A DNA stretch of 64,000 nucleotides from Chryseosolibacter sp036402115 (GTDB lineage: Bacteria > Bacteroidota > Bacteroidia > Cytophagales > Cyclobacteriaceae), in assembly GCA_036402115.1 (NCBI GenBank), contig DASWTM010000021.1:1-64000 (forward strand), written 5' to 3'. Position numbers and translations under genes: made by a program. The notes beneath the pieces were generated by a model. That model searched no databases and was not told the origin of the DNA. It worked only from the letters and a program-made list of their open reading frames with translations. Shown one piece after another: positions 26,225-34,890 of this stretch. The first letter of the stretch is position 1, and each line of letters opens with the position of its first letter.

Positions 26225-27651
26225 TTGGAAAAAAGTTAATCAGCCACAGTATCATTTATGGCGCTGCAAGCTTGTTAATCAATGGCAGTAACTTTTTTTT
26301 AATTCCTATTTATACGCATTACCTGACAACAGCCGAATACGGAATTATCAGTAGCGTTGCGGTATTCAGTGCAATTACTACATCGATTTTTACGTTAGGA
26401 TTCAATGGTGCGGTGACACGGTTCTATGTCGAGTATTCAACGGAGCAGTTCAGAGAATTTCTTTTTTCGGTATTCGTTTTTCAAGTTGTCTTTGCAGCTC
26501 TTGTTTGTCTTCCGTTCGTACTGCTCAATGGATTATTCCTTGATTCCATTTTTAAAGGAGTTCCGTTCGAGCCCTACTTGCGTTATGGAATCTACATTGG
26601 GATTACTGGGATCTTTTCGACCGTACCGCTCGCCTTTCTCCAGGCACAATCCAAGGCATTGGGTTACCGCATTTTTACAACAGTGTCATTTTTAATTCTG
26701 ACAGCATTAATGTTTGTCATGGTGGTGTTTAATCGGTCAGGAAGTATAGGTGGCGTTCAGGCCACCTTATATGCAAATTGTTTGATGGCATTGATTTACA
26801 CCGGCTTCTTACTACGACAGAGTATCATTCGATTTCATTTTCCCTATGTTCGTGCTGCATTGACTTTTGGAGTGCCTGTCATGCTGTATGCTGTTTTCGG
26901 CTCGCTTATTGAGCTTTCATCCAAATACTTTATTGAGCGCTTTGTATCGCTGGATGACCTCGGAATTTACAACGCTGGCTACCAGATGGCATCCGTTATT
27001 TTGCTCGTCATTAATGCAGTTAATATGGCGTGGGTGCCCGTCTTTTTTGCAAAGGCTAAAGAAAACATCTCATCAACATTGTTTGGTGATTTTGGGAAGC
27101 TTCTTATCGTGTGCTTGACCGTGGGCGGGCTGGCCGTAGCGCTGCTCGCCAATGAAATCATAGGCTTGTTGGACAACGGCTATGCACAGGCAGCCAGTAT
27201 AGTTCCGATCCTTGTCTTAACGCACGTAGTGGGAGGCGGGTATTGGGTACTTATGGTGAATCCGATCAGCTATGCCAGGAAGACCGTATATTTGCCGATC
27301 CTAACAACCATTTCAGGAGTTTTTTCTGTATTTTTGAGCCTTTTTCTAATTCCAAAAGCGGGAATGGTAGGAGCTGCGTTATCCACTTTGTTGAGTTATT
27401 TACTCCTCATTGCGATTTCATATGTGGTTTTCAAAAGATTTTCTCAGATCCGCTATGACTTTGCAAGGATGAATACGATGATTTTAATTGCTATTGTGAT
27501 TTATCTGGTGTCCCTCGCTATTCCTGCCCAGGATTTAATTATTTCCATTGTCATTAAGCTAACACTGCTGGTATTGTATGTAGCCATTCTGCAGTTCGCG
27601 AGAGTGTATTCGATCCAAGACGCTATAGCTTTTGTTAAATCCACACATTAA
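26221..27651 (+). CDS. Wzx-type polysaccharide flippase (MOP superfamily)
   Basis: A 476-residue membrane protein with about fourteen helices. The N-terminus ISHSIIYGAASLLINGSNFFLIPIYTHYLTTAEYG, of which the TAEYG turn is diagnostic, matches the polysaccharide synthesis/flippase family. It would move undecaprenyl-pyrophosphate-linked repeat units across the inner membrane. The start overlaps the upstream ligase/polymerase gene as ATGA. This is the only flippase in the window, which suggests one main Wzx/Wzy-type glycan. Confidence 0.9.
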   Translation: MIGKKLISHSIIYGAASLLINGSNFFLIPIYTHYLTTAEYGIISSVAVFSAITTSIFTLGFNGAVTRFYVEYSTEQFREFLFSVFVFQVVFAALVCLPFVLLNGLFLDSIFKGVPFEPYLRYGIYIGITGIFSTVPLAFLQAQSKALGYRIFTTVSFLILTALMFVMVVFNRSGSIGGVQATLYANCLMALIYTGFLLRQSIIRFHFPYVRAALTFGVPVMLYAVFGSLIELSSKYFIERFVSLDDLGIYNAGYQMASVILLVINAVNMAWVPVFFAKAKENISSTLFGDFGKLLIVCLTVGGLAVALLANEIIGLLDNGYAQAASIVPILVLTHVVGGGYWVLMVNPISYARKTVYLPILTTISGVFSVFLSLFLIPKAGMVGAALSTLLSYLLLIAISYVVFKRFSQIRYDFARMNTMILIAIVIYLVSLAIPAQDLIISIVIKLTLLVLYVAILQFARVYSIQDAIAFVKSTH

Positions 27652-27655
27652 AAGC

Positions 27656-28552
27656 ATGCTCCCAAAGCTCTTACTTACCCATGGTTTGAAATTATGCAGC
27701 AGAGTACTGCAGTCATGCGCCCTCCGCTTGCATTTTCTCGCACGGGGCCTTGAAAGAATTTCTTTATTGACTCCGGAGGAGCGCGCAATACTGCAACGGA
27801 ACGCCAAGTTTAAGGACAAGCATAAAGGAAAACGCGCATTTGTAATTGTTACTGGCCCTTCGCTTGCGAATCAGGATATAAGCTGGCTGGGAGATGAAGT
27901 CACATTTGTTGTGTCTGGCTTTTATAAACATGAGTCCGTGAAGGTTTGGCAACCAACTTATTATTGTATTGCAGACGCTTACTTCTTTAACGGAAAGCCA
28001 GACAGTTTGAAATTTTTTGATAACCTTAAAACGGTAATCACAAAAAGCATTTTTTTCATTCCGTTATTTCGGGGATATGCGGCAAACAAGCGACACGGGT
28101 TGTTGCCGCAGGATCAGACGTTTTACATCGCAAATGCTGGGCTTCCAAACCATAAGATTGACATGACGGGCGTTGTACAGTCATTTCAGTCCGTCAGCGC
28201 ATTTGCTTTGGCTCAAGCTATTTATATGGGCTGTAGTCCGATTTACCTGATGGGTTTTGATCATGACTGGCTAGCAAACCGTGGGATGGATAAACACTTT
28301 TACAAAGACAGTATCGTTCAGGGAACACCGGGCAGCACCAAACCGCTTTCAGCACTAAAGAGCTATGACGAAGATGTAAGGACAGTCCTCACGCTTTGGA
28401 AAAATTACAGGGCGCTCGATTACATTGCGCGCAAACGGAATATCAAGATCTATAACGCCACAGGCGGAGGTTATCTTGATGTTTTTGAATACGCCAGGTT
28501 TGAGGACCTGAAAAAAAATAACGCTTACGAAGCGTCACATAAATCCGCTTAG
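27656..28552 (+). CDS. DUF115/GT42-like Rossmann protein, candidate nonulosonate transferase
   Basis: A 298-residue soluble protein. After a basic N-terminus comes FVIVTGPSLANQD (about residues 61-73), resembling the nucleotide-binding G-x-GPSL motif of GT42 sialyltransferases and DUF115/MptE-like proteins. QSVSAFALAQAIYMGCSPIYLMGFDHDW (quoted here in pieces: SAFALAQAIYMGC, then IYLMGFDHDW) resembles the second motif of those families, and an aromatic/His-rich stretch follows. A TTG at 27632 would overlap wzx, so the ATG at 27656 is preferred. With a CMP-nonulosonate operon 5 kb away, a role in transferring that sugar is attractive but unproven. Confidence 0.6.
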   Translation: MLPKLLLTHGLKLCSRVLQSCALRLHFLARGLERISLLTPEERAILQRNAKFKDKHKGKRAFVIVTGPSLANQDISWLGDEVTFVVSGFYKHESVKVWQPTYYCIADAYFFNGKPDSLKFFDNLKTVITKSIFFIPLFRGYAANKRHGLLPQDQTFYIANAGLPNHKIDMTGVVQSFQSVSAFALAQAIYMGCSPIYLMGFDHDWLANRGMDKHFYKDSIVQGTPGSTKPLSALKSYDEDVRTVLTLWKNYRALDYIARKRNIKIYNATGGGYLDVFEYARFEDLKKNNAYEASHKSA

Positions 28553-28589
28553 CATTACGAAGGTTAGAAACATTATTAATAACGATTGC

Positions 28590-29729
28590 ATGAGTACCTA
28601 TTATCCTATTTCGCAACCCTTTATTTCCGACAAGGAACTTGAGTATGTAACCGATGCCGTGAAGTCAGGCTGGGTTTCATCGCTCGGTAAGTATATCGAA
28701 CTTTTCGAAACATCATTTGCAAAGTTCTGCGATGTAAAGTATGCTCTCACAGTCAATAATGGTACAACGGGTTTGCACCTGGCGTTGGAAGTATTAGGCG
28801 TTACTGCCGGTGATGAGGTTATCATTCCGGACTTAACGTTTGTGGCCACAGCGAATGCTGTTGCTTATACCGGAGCAAAACCAGTCCTGGTTGATATTGA
28901 CCCCGACACGTTATGTATCTCGTTAGAAGCGATAAAGAAAGCAATAACGCCACGCACAAAAGCCATAATTCCTGTACACCTGTATGGCCACCCGGCAAAC
29001 ATGTCGGAGATCAATACGTTGGCGAAACAACACAATTTGTTCGTCATTGAAGATGCTGCTGAGGCGCATGGCGCTGAATGCAATGGAAAGCGCGTTGGAA
29101 GTCTTTCGCATTTTGGGGTTTTTAGTTTCTATGGAAACAAAATCATTACAACTGGCGAAGGTGGCATGCTTACTACGAATGATGCCGCATTATTTCAGCG
29201 TGCAAAGCTGTTGCGTGATCATGCAATGAGTCCGACAAAGCGATACTGGCATCCGGAAAGGGGGTTCAATTACAGAATGACGAATCTTCAGGCGGCACTT
29301 GGATTGGCTCAGATGGAAAGAATAGACGAAGTGCTCGAGCATCGCCAACAATTGTTTCGTTGGTATTCGGAAGGCATTAACACAGACAAACACATCCGAT
29401 TGAATTACCAGGCACCTTGGGCGAAAAATGTGTACTGGCTGATTTGTCTTGAAATTGATTGGCTCACAGAACAATTGCGCAATCAATTTATGGAAGCTTT
29501 AAAGAAGGCGGGGGTGGATTCAAGACCGTTCTTCTACACCATTTCGTCAATGCCTATGTATCAGGATAAGCCGGCTTCAACGGCTCTGGCTAAGTCAACG
29601 ATAGGACTTAATCTGCCAACCTATTTTCAACTAACAAGGAAAGATGTTTTGGCCGTATCAAAAATTATAAACGATACGATTCAATCGATAAAAATTAAAG
29701 CTGATGAAAGACACGCTTCCATTATTTAA
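28590..29729 (+). CDS. DegT/DnrJ/EryC1 aminotransferase, perosamine-synthase-like
   Basis: A 379-residue PLP enzyme. The N-terminus ISQPFISDKELEYVTDAVKSG closely follows GDP-perosamine synthases (Per/RfbE). Further motifs are VNNGTTGLHLAL, VIEDAAEAHGAE and FSFYGNKIITTGEGGML with the PLP lysine. Per converts GDP-4-keto-6-deoxymannose, the Gmd product, to GDP-perosamine, and gmd is in this window. Other 4-keto-sugar substrates are possible, so I leave the symbol blank. It overlaps the next gene by 26 nt. Confidence 0.82.
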   Translation: MSTYYPISQPFISDKELEYVTDAVKSGWVSSLGKYIELFETSFAKFCDVKYALTVNNGTTGLHLALEVLGVTAGDEVIIPDLTFVATANAVAYTGAKPVLVDIDPDTLCISLEAIKKAITPRTKAIIPVHLYGHPANMSEINTLAKQHNLFVIEDAAEAHGAECNGKRVGSLSHFGVFSFYGNKIITTGEGGMLTTNDAALFQRAKLLRDHAMSPTKRYWHPERGFNYRMTNLQAALGLAQMERIDEVLEHRQQLFRWYSEGINTDKHIRLNYQAPWAKNVYWLICLEIDWLTEQLRNQFMEALKKAGVDSRPFFYTISSMPMYQDKPASTALAKSTIGLNLPTYFQLTRKDVLAVSKIINDTIQSIKIKADERHASII

Positions 29730-30465
29730 CAGGATTACCAGCAAGGCTAAAATGGTGTTCATGTTCAGCAAGGCGAAGGCCTACATGGCTACCATGCGTG
29801 CTGATAATCCATTACGAGGCATTCCGGTTAAAGTAGTTGGTGACGTGTCAGCCGACCCGACCGAGTTCTTCAATCACTATGATGCATTTGCCTTTTGGAC
29901 CGCCAGCAAACTCAACAAAGGTGGAAGAAAAAAAATTTTGGATGTGGGAAGTCCCAAGATGATGTGTGCGATGTTCTCTGCTGAGCATGACGTGACATCC
30001 TTGGTCTTAGCAGACTGCAAGGACTCAATATCTGCAGTGAAGTATATTAAGCACGATGTTTGCGACCCCTTACCGTTCGAGCCTTCGACATTTGATGTGT
30101 TTACGTCATCTGCGGCACTGCAACTGGTTGGATTGGGACGCTATGGTGATAAGGTTGATGCGAACTGCCTTCCCAACCTGGTCAGTCAGCTGGAACGAGT
30201 GGTCAAGCCGGATGGCGATTTGTTTATTAGTATTTGCCTGGGCCCGAACAGACTTGCTTATAACAATTCATGGTTCCTGGACATGCCCACCATTACGACC
30301 ATATTCGGCAATTGGAGGGTTATAGATTCGCTGGTGGACGGATGGTCATCTCCCCGGACACAGCCCACAGGGCCGATATCTGAAAGGTTTTCAAAGAGCA
30401 CGTCCGTTGATAACATTGCCTTGGGCGACTACCGTGTGGTGTTTCTCCACTTTAAAAGAAAATAG
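29704..30465 (+). CDS. DUF268-like protein (methyltransferase-like fold)
   Basis: A 253-residue protein with a degenerate SAM-methyltransferase core: ILDVGSPKMMCAMFSAEHDV takes the place of motif I (LDVGSP), and a later VVKPDGDLFISICLGPNR matches the post-motif strand. The GLGRYGDKVD segment is characteristic of DUF268 proteins, which occur in glycan clusters. Motif I lacks the usual second glycine pattern, so SAM binding is uncertain. The ATG lies inside the 3' end of the aminotransferase gene, so coupling is likely. No defined function. Confidence 0.65.
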   Translation: MKDTLPLFNRITSKAKMVFMFSKAKAYMATMRADNPLRGIPVKVVGDVSADPTEFFNHYDAFAFWTASKLNKGGRKKILDVGSPKMMCAMFSAEHDVTSLVLADCKDSISAVKYIKHDVCDPLPFEPSTFDVFTSSAALQLVGLGRYGDKVDANCLPNLVSQLERVVKPDGDLFISICLGPNRLAYNNSWFLDMPTITTIFGNWRVIDSLVDGWSSPRTQPTGPISERFSKSTSVDNIALGDYRVVFLHFKRK

Positions 30466-30521
30466 TTCGCAAAGGGAAATCACACTTTGCCACCCTTGCG
30501 CAGAAATTAAAACCGATAAAA

Positions 30522-31364
30522 ATGAATCAAAAATTCCCTTACACCTGGGAAGAAGCTATCCAGATCCTGAGGAAAGACCCTGCCCATCAGGAGCTTATTT
30601 TTAACGCGTATCTGACAGATGATCTTGTCAGTAACTGCAAACGTTTCGCCTCTAGTGAAGAGTTTCAGGAGACGCTTAAACTAATTCGCAAGTACGCTGG
30701 TAATGTAAAAAAGGTTTTGGATGTTCCAGGCGGAAACGGCATCGCTACGTACGCATTTGCATCGTCTGGTTTTGATGTCACCGTTGTTGAGCCCGATGCC
30801 TCTGCTTCAGTCGGACGTGGAGCCATTCAGTTTGTGCTGGATCAGGCGTCTCTCAAGGCAACTATTGTCGAAGCGTTTGGTGAGAACCTTCCATTTCAGG
30901 ACGGCACGTTTGATGTGGTTTACGTTCGTCAGGGGCTTCATCACGCGTACGATCTAAACAAAATGGTCTCCGAATACTTTCGTGTTCTTAAAAAGGGGGG
31001 AATACTTCTGGGTTGCCGTGAACATGTTGTCGATAACCATGGGTCTAGCAAGGAAGCGTTTTTGAAAGCGCAAGTGGATCACCAGCTTTACGGTGGAGAA
31101 AATGCCTTTACCTTGAAGGAATATAAGGCGGCATTCGAGCAAGCCGGGTTTGAACTCTGTGAAATAATCAGTCCGTATAGTTCGCCAATAAATTTGTTTC
31201 CCAAAACGCCCGAGTCGTTGCAGGAAAAGATTCTGGCAACTTCAGTAGGGAAAACCTTAAGCGCGATTTTGCCGCGCAAATGGGTTGTTAAAATTGGTAT
31301 GGAAGCAATCAAATTCGCGAAACTTCCAGGGAGGATGTATTCATTTGTCGGAAAAAAAGCGTGA
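30522..31364 (+). CDS. Class I SAM-dependent methyltransferase
   Basis: A 280-residue enzyme with motif I VLDVPGGNGIATYAFA (about residues 67-82), an acidic residue ending strand 2 (VTVVEPDA), motif III VYVRQGLHHAYDLNKM and the RVLKKGGILLGCREHV segment typical of Methyltransf_11. It sits between a DUF268-like protein and an aminotransferase, so it probably methylates a glycan residue or sugar intermediate. The target is unknown. A non-coding 56 nt precedes the ATG. Confidence 0.82.
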   Translation: MNQKFPYTWEEAIQILRKDPAHQELIFNAYLTDDLVSNCKRFASSEEFQETLKLIRKYAGNVKKVLDVPGGNGIATYAFASSGFDVTVVEPDASASVGRGAIQFVLDQASLKATIVEAFGENLPFQDGTFDVVYVRQGLHHAYDLNKMVSEYFRVLKKGGILLGCREHVVDNHGSSKEAFLKAQVDHQLYGGENAFTLKEYKAAFEQAGFELCEIISPYSSPINLFPKTPESLQEKILATSVGKTLSAILPRKWVVKIGMEAIKFAKLPGRMYSFVGKKA

Positions 31365-31365
31365 C

Positions 31366-32646
31366 ATGCTCAATCGCCTTATTCCTATCGTCCAGAAATT
31401 AAAGAAGTCCAATCCTGTTTTATATGCGAAACTAGTCGGGCTTGGCAAGAGATTTCTTGGCAAACGACTGGGTGTTTACCCCAGGCTTCTGGCCAATGAA
31501 AAGCAAGCTGTTGCAGATGTTCTTGATAGCTCACAATGGAACATGGCTTATGGAAAAGGACTGGCACACGAACGCCTGGAAGAAGCGTTCTCTGAGTATG
31601 TCGGAGTTCCTCACGCAGTTGCCGTTGGGAGCGGAGGGATGGCCATCCAAATGACCTTACGTGCTTTCGGATTTCAGCATGGAGATGAAGTAATCCATCA
31701 AGTTGACACATGTTCGGCCACCGCGATGGCAGTAATGAACGCTGGGGTTACACCGGTTTTCGCTGATATTAACGATCAAACATTTATGCTTGATGGTGCC
31801 AGTGTGCAGCGAGCTACCAATTCACAAACACGCGGAATTCTTGGCACACACATGTGGGGGAATCCCGAGAACATGAAGGAGCTGCGGACCCAGGCCGATG
31901 GAGCAGGGCTGAAGCTCATCGAAGACGCATGTCTTGCCCTTGGGACGAAGGTGCAAGGCAAGATGGCTGGAAGCTGGGGAGACGCCAGTGTCTTTTCGTT
32001 TGGATGCATTAAGCCAATCCAAGGTGGTGAAGGTGGGATGATTCTAACAGCAGATTCAGCACTGGCATCCGAATTACGGGCAATGCGCCACTGGGGCGAC
32101 AGGACTTCCGAATTCGGAGTACGCGATGTTACTGAATTGAGTTGGAATGGCCGTATGTCTGAAATTGTTGCAGCCGTGGTGCGCGAGCAACTAAAAGGTT
32201 ACCCCTCGCACCTGGCCGAAGTCCGCGAGCGTGTGCAGCGATTTACGGAGTTCTTAAACAAGTTTGAAGGCATCACCCTCATGACCGGCAAAGGTGGGAA
32301 TATTTCGGAGGTCACCTTTACGCAGGCAGTATTAAAAATTGACGGTGAAAAAATTGCGAAAGAACAACTTTACCAGGCACTTGCTGAATCAGGAATTCCT
32401 GTGTGGCATGCCAACTTCGAGCTAATCAATAGTCTCTCCTTCTTCCGCAACGGGACCTGGCGCAAATGGATTGTAAAGGGAGACCTTGAAAGAATTGCAG
32501 GGAATTATGCTGAAAAATTTCCAGCCGCCCAACAGCTCTATGAATCCCGCGGAATAGGTTTAGCAAAAATGAATTTTTTATCAAACGGAAATCTTTCTCA
32601 CCTGATGAAAGAATTTGAGCGTGCTGTCACATTGTCATCGAAATGA
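31366..32646 (+). CDS. DegT/DnrJ/EryC1 family aminotransferase
   Basis: A 426-residue PLP enzyme, somewhat longer than family average because of about 40 extra N-terminal residues with a basic amphipathic character. Motifs are AVGSGGMAIQMTLRAF, LIEDACLALGTK and FSFGCIKPIQGGEGGMI, with the PLP lysine in the last. The frame is open from 31285, overlapping the methyltransferase, but the ATG at 31366 follows its stop by one base. The sequence is clearly divergent from the other four family members here. The sugar substrate is not evident. Confidence 0.8.
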   Translation: MLNRLIPIVQKLKKSNPVLYAKLVGLGKRFLGKRLGVYPRLLANEKQAVADVLDSSQWNMAYGKGLAHERLEEAFSEYVGVPHAVAVGSGGMAIQMTLRAFGFQHGDEVIHQVDTCSATAMAVMNAGVTPVFADINDQTFMLDGASVQRATNSQTRGILGTHMWGNPENMKELRTQADGAGLKLIEDACLALGTKVQGKMAGSWGDASVFSFGCIKPIQGGEGGMILTADSALASELRAMRHWGDRTSEFGVRDVTELSWNGRMSEIVAAVVREQLKGYPSHLAEVRERVQRFTEFLNKFEGITLMTGKGGNISEVTFTQAVLKIDGEKIAKEQLYQALAESGIPVWHANFELINSLSFFRNGTWRKWIVKGDLERIAGNYAEKFPAAQQLYESRGIGLAKMNFLSNGNLSHLMKEFERAVTLSSK

Positions 32647-33758
32647 AAAAGCTTGGAGTACTCGTATTGTCTAGGCCTGAAAACGGAGGAACGTTTCAGT
32701 ATACACTTTCGATGGTGGAGGCTCTCACCATGATGAAAGGCTGGTCGATAACCTTATACACCGAAGCTGATAACAGCAACTACAATTCCTTTGGGTTTCC
32801 TGTGAAATATGTTGGTGCTTCCCCTTCAACGTGGCCATTGCAGACATTGGCGGCCTATGCTGGAATAAAGTTTAGAGAGCCTTTTCCCCAAGAAGAACTG
32901 ATTCTTGCTCCGATCTACTCGCCTGTGCTTTTGCATACACGCAAGCCCTTTGTTTATACGTTGCATGATGTGCAGGAGTATTACTTCCCGGAAAACTTTT
33001 CACGCGCACAAAAAATCTGGCGCAAGCAAATTCATTTGCTGTTGACAAAACGAGCAACAAGAATAATCTGCGAGTCGAATTTTGTGCGAAAGGATATCGA
33101 ACGATTTCTGGGCGTGCCTTCGAAGAAGATCAGCGTTATCGTTGCGCCCCCGCTGCAGCAGCAAGAAACGCACTATGACCGTGCGCAGTTGGACGCGATT
33201 CGCAGAAAATATAATATTGAAGGTCGCTACTTTTTTTACCCAGCTCAATTCTGGCTACACAAGAATCACGCGCGGCTTGTTGAGGCGTTTGCAAAAATCG
33301 CGGAACGGTTTGACGATGTTTCACTTGTGCTGACGGGTAAAAAGCGCGATGAATTTGAAAACGTTTTTTCACTCGTTGCAAAACTGCAGCTTCAGAACCG
33401 TGTAATCCATACCGGTTACGTAGATAATGAGGACCTTCCGGGGCTATATCAGAATGCGTATGCCCTGGTGATGCCTAGTCTGTTCGAAAGTGTTAGTATT
33501 CCAGTCTATGAAGCTTTTCTCAATCGCACTGCGGTTTGCTGTTCTAATGTGGTCGCGCTTCCGGAGCAGGTGGGCGATGCAGGCTTGCTATTCGATCCTC
33601 GTTCGGTAGATTCAATTACCGATGCAATGACGCGAGTGATGGAGAACCCGGCACTCCGAGATCGATTGGTTGAGGCGGGCACGCTTCAAATCAGCAAGGT
33701 GACCACAGCCAGCTATGCTAAAGAGCTACACGAAATGCTCGGAAAGATTCTCGAATAG
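32643..33758 (+). CDS. Glycosyltransferase, family 4 (GT-B fold)
   Basis: A 371-residue GT-B enzyme. The N-terminal domain begins GVLVLSRPENGGTFQY. The C-terminal donor domain has YFFYPAQFWLHKNHARLVEAF, GYVDNEDLPGLYQNAYALVMPSLFESVSIPVYEAF with the E-x7-E motif of GT4, and GDAGLLFDP. It would add a sugar from a nucleotide donor during repeat-unit assembly at the cytoplasmic membrane. It overlaps the aminotransferase upstream by ATGA. It ends the first plus-strand block and converges on the legionaminate operon with a gap of only 6 nt. Confidence 0.88.
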   Translation: MKKLGVLVLSRPENGGTFQYTLSMVEALTMMKGWSITLYTEADNSNYNSFGFPVKYVGASPSTWPLQTLAAYAGIKFREPFPQEELILAPIYSPVLLHTRKPFVYTLHDVQEYYFPENFSRAQKIWRKQIHLLLTKRATRIICESNFVRKDIERFLGVPSKKISVIVAPPLQQQETHYDRAQLDAIRRKYNIEGRYFFYPAQFWLHKNHARLVEAFAKIAERFDDVSLVLTGKKRDEFENVFSLVAKLQLQNRVIHTGYVDNEDLPGLYQNAYALVMPSLFESVSIPVYEAFLNRTAVCCSNVVALPEQVGDAGLLFDPRSVDSITDAMTRVMENPALRDRLVEAGTLQISKVTTASYAKELHEMLGKILE

Positions 33759-33764
33759 CGCTGC

Positions 33765-34877
33765 TTAAATAGTGCTTCTCAGTGCAGATAAAATTTTGTG
33801 GGCTGCTGTCCCATCGCCATAGACCGTAACGGGTGGCAATGTCTTCATCTCATTAAATTTTCCGATTGCGCTAAGGATCTCGCTTCTTACAATCGGAACT
33901 GTATTAATGTTAGGCGTTTCAATGCGTCCCTTCTGCCGATCACCGAGGTTAATTACATATTTTGGAAAGAACGATGCTTCGACAAATCCGCTGGAAGTAT
34001 TGCCCAGCATGAAGCTACAATGTTTCATACAACTCAGGTAGCCAATCGTGCCGAAAGATTCCACGCCAATTGCATTACTTGCCCGCGCAATAAATGCGTT
34101 GAGGTGCTCGCGGATGACATTTCCCATCGTATCTGCGTTTGGCATAGTGATGATAAGCTGGTACTCCTTCACCTGGTCCAATGCAGCAATTAGTTCTTGG
34201 ATGTAGTCCTCGTTTTTCTCAAACGAGACAGTTTCGGGGTGGAACGTGATCAGGATGCTTGGAATGCTCAGATCGATGTTAAACTTTGTCTTGAACTCGC
34301 TGACGGAGAGCAGGGGCATACGTTTGAGGTTGTCAATGCTGAGTGCTCCGACATTAAAGACGTTGTCGCGATGGCCAAGAATCTCAGCAACGCGGGTAGC
34401 ATATTGTTCGGTGGAAGTGAAGTGATATTTGGACAGTACCGTTAATGCATCGCGGAATGAGTTGTCAATGGCACCAAGTGTTCGTTCTCCGCCCGAGATG
34501 TGCGCCACCGGTATGTTGAAGGGAAGCGTTGAATATGCCGCTGCAAACATTTCATACCGGTCGCCCAATGTCAGGCATAAATCGTAGCGTGAGGTTGCCC
34601 AGATCTGCGAGAATTTCATCATCGTCAAGCCCATGCTATCGGCCACAGCCTGCGGAGACTCGCCAAGAATGAGTGATTCGACTTTGTGCTTAATCGCGAA
34701 TCCATCGTGCTCAATTTGCCGCGAGGTTTGTCCATAGAAAAGAGAGTTGTGGGTTCCAAACGCTATGATATCCACATCAAATGAATCATCATTTTTCATA
34801 GCGGTTAGCAGCGGGTAGTAAATGCTGTAATCCGCGCGGGAGCTTGTCAGTAGTGCTATTCTCATTTTCGCGGGCAT
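33765..34877 (-). CDS. legG: Hydrolysing NDP-sugar 2-epimerase, NeuC/LegG family
   Basis: Releases the nucleotide while epimerising C2, giving ManNAc or, in the legionaminate pathway, 2,4-diacetamido-2,4,6-trideoxymannose. The 370-residue product has the WecB/NeuC fold, with the N-terminal RIALLTSSRADYSIYYPLL characteristic of NeuC and LegG, GDRYEMFAAA, HISGGERTLGAIDN, and MLGNTSSGFVEA in the C-terminal domain. ATG at 34877 or 34865 are both possible. It is the last gene of the eight-gene operon, 13 nt after legI. LegG rather than NeuC is inferred from the neighbouring LegB, LegC and PtmE types. Confidence 0.85.
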   Translation of the reverse strand: MPAKMRIALLTSSRADYSIYYPLLTAMKNDDSFDVDIIAFGTHNSLFYGQTSRQIEHDGFAIKHKVESLILGESPQAVADSMGLTMMKFSQIWATSRYDLCLTLGDRYEMFAAAYSTLPFNIPVAHISGGERTLGAIDNSFRDALTVLSKYHFTSTEQYATRVAEILGHRDNVFNVGALSIDNLKRMPLLSVSEFKTKFNIDLSIPSILITFHPETVSFEKNEDYIQELIAALDQVKEYQLIITMPNADTMGNVIREHLNAFIARASNAIGVESFGTIGYLSCMKHCSFMLGNTSSGFVEASFFPKYVINLGDRQKGRIETPNINTVPIVRSEILSAIGKFNEMKTLPPVTVYGDGTAAHKILSALRSTI

Positions 34878-34890
34878 TGCGTTTTGCTGC

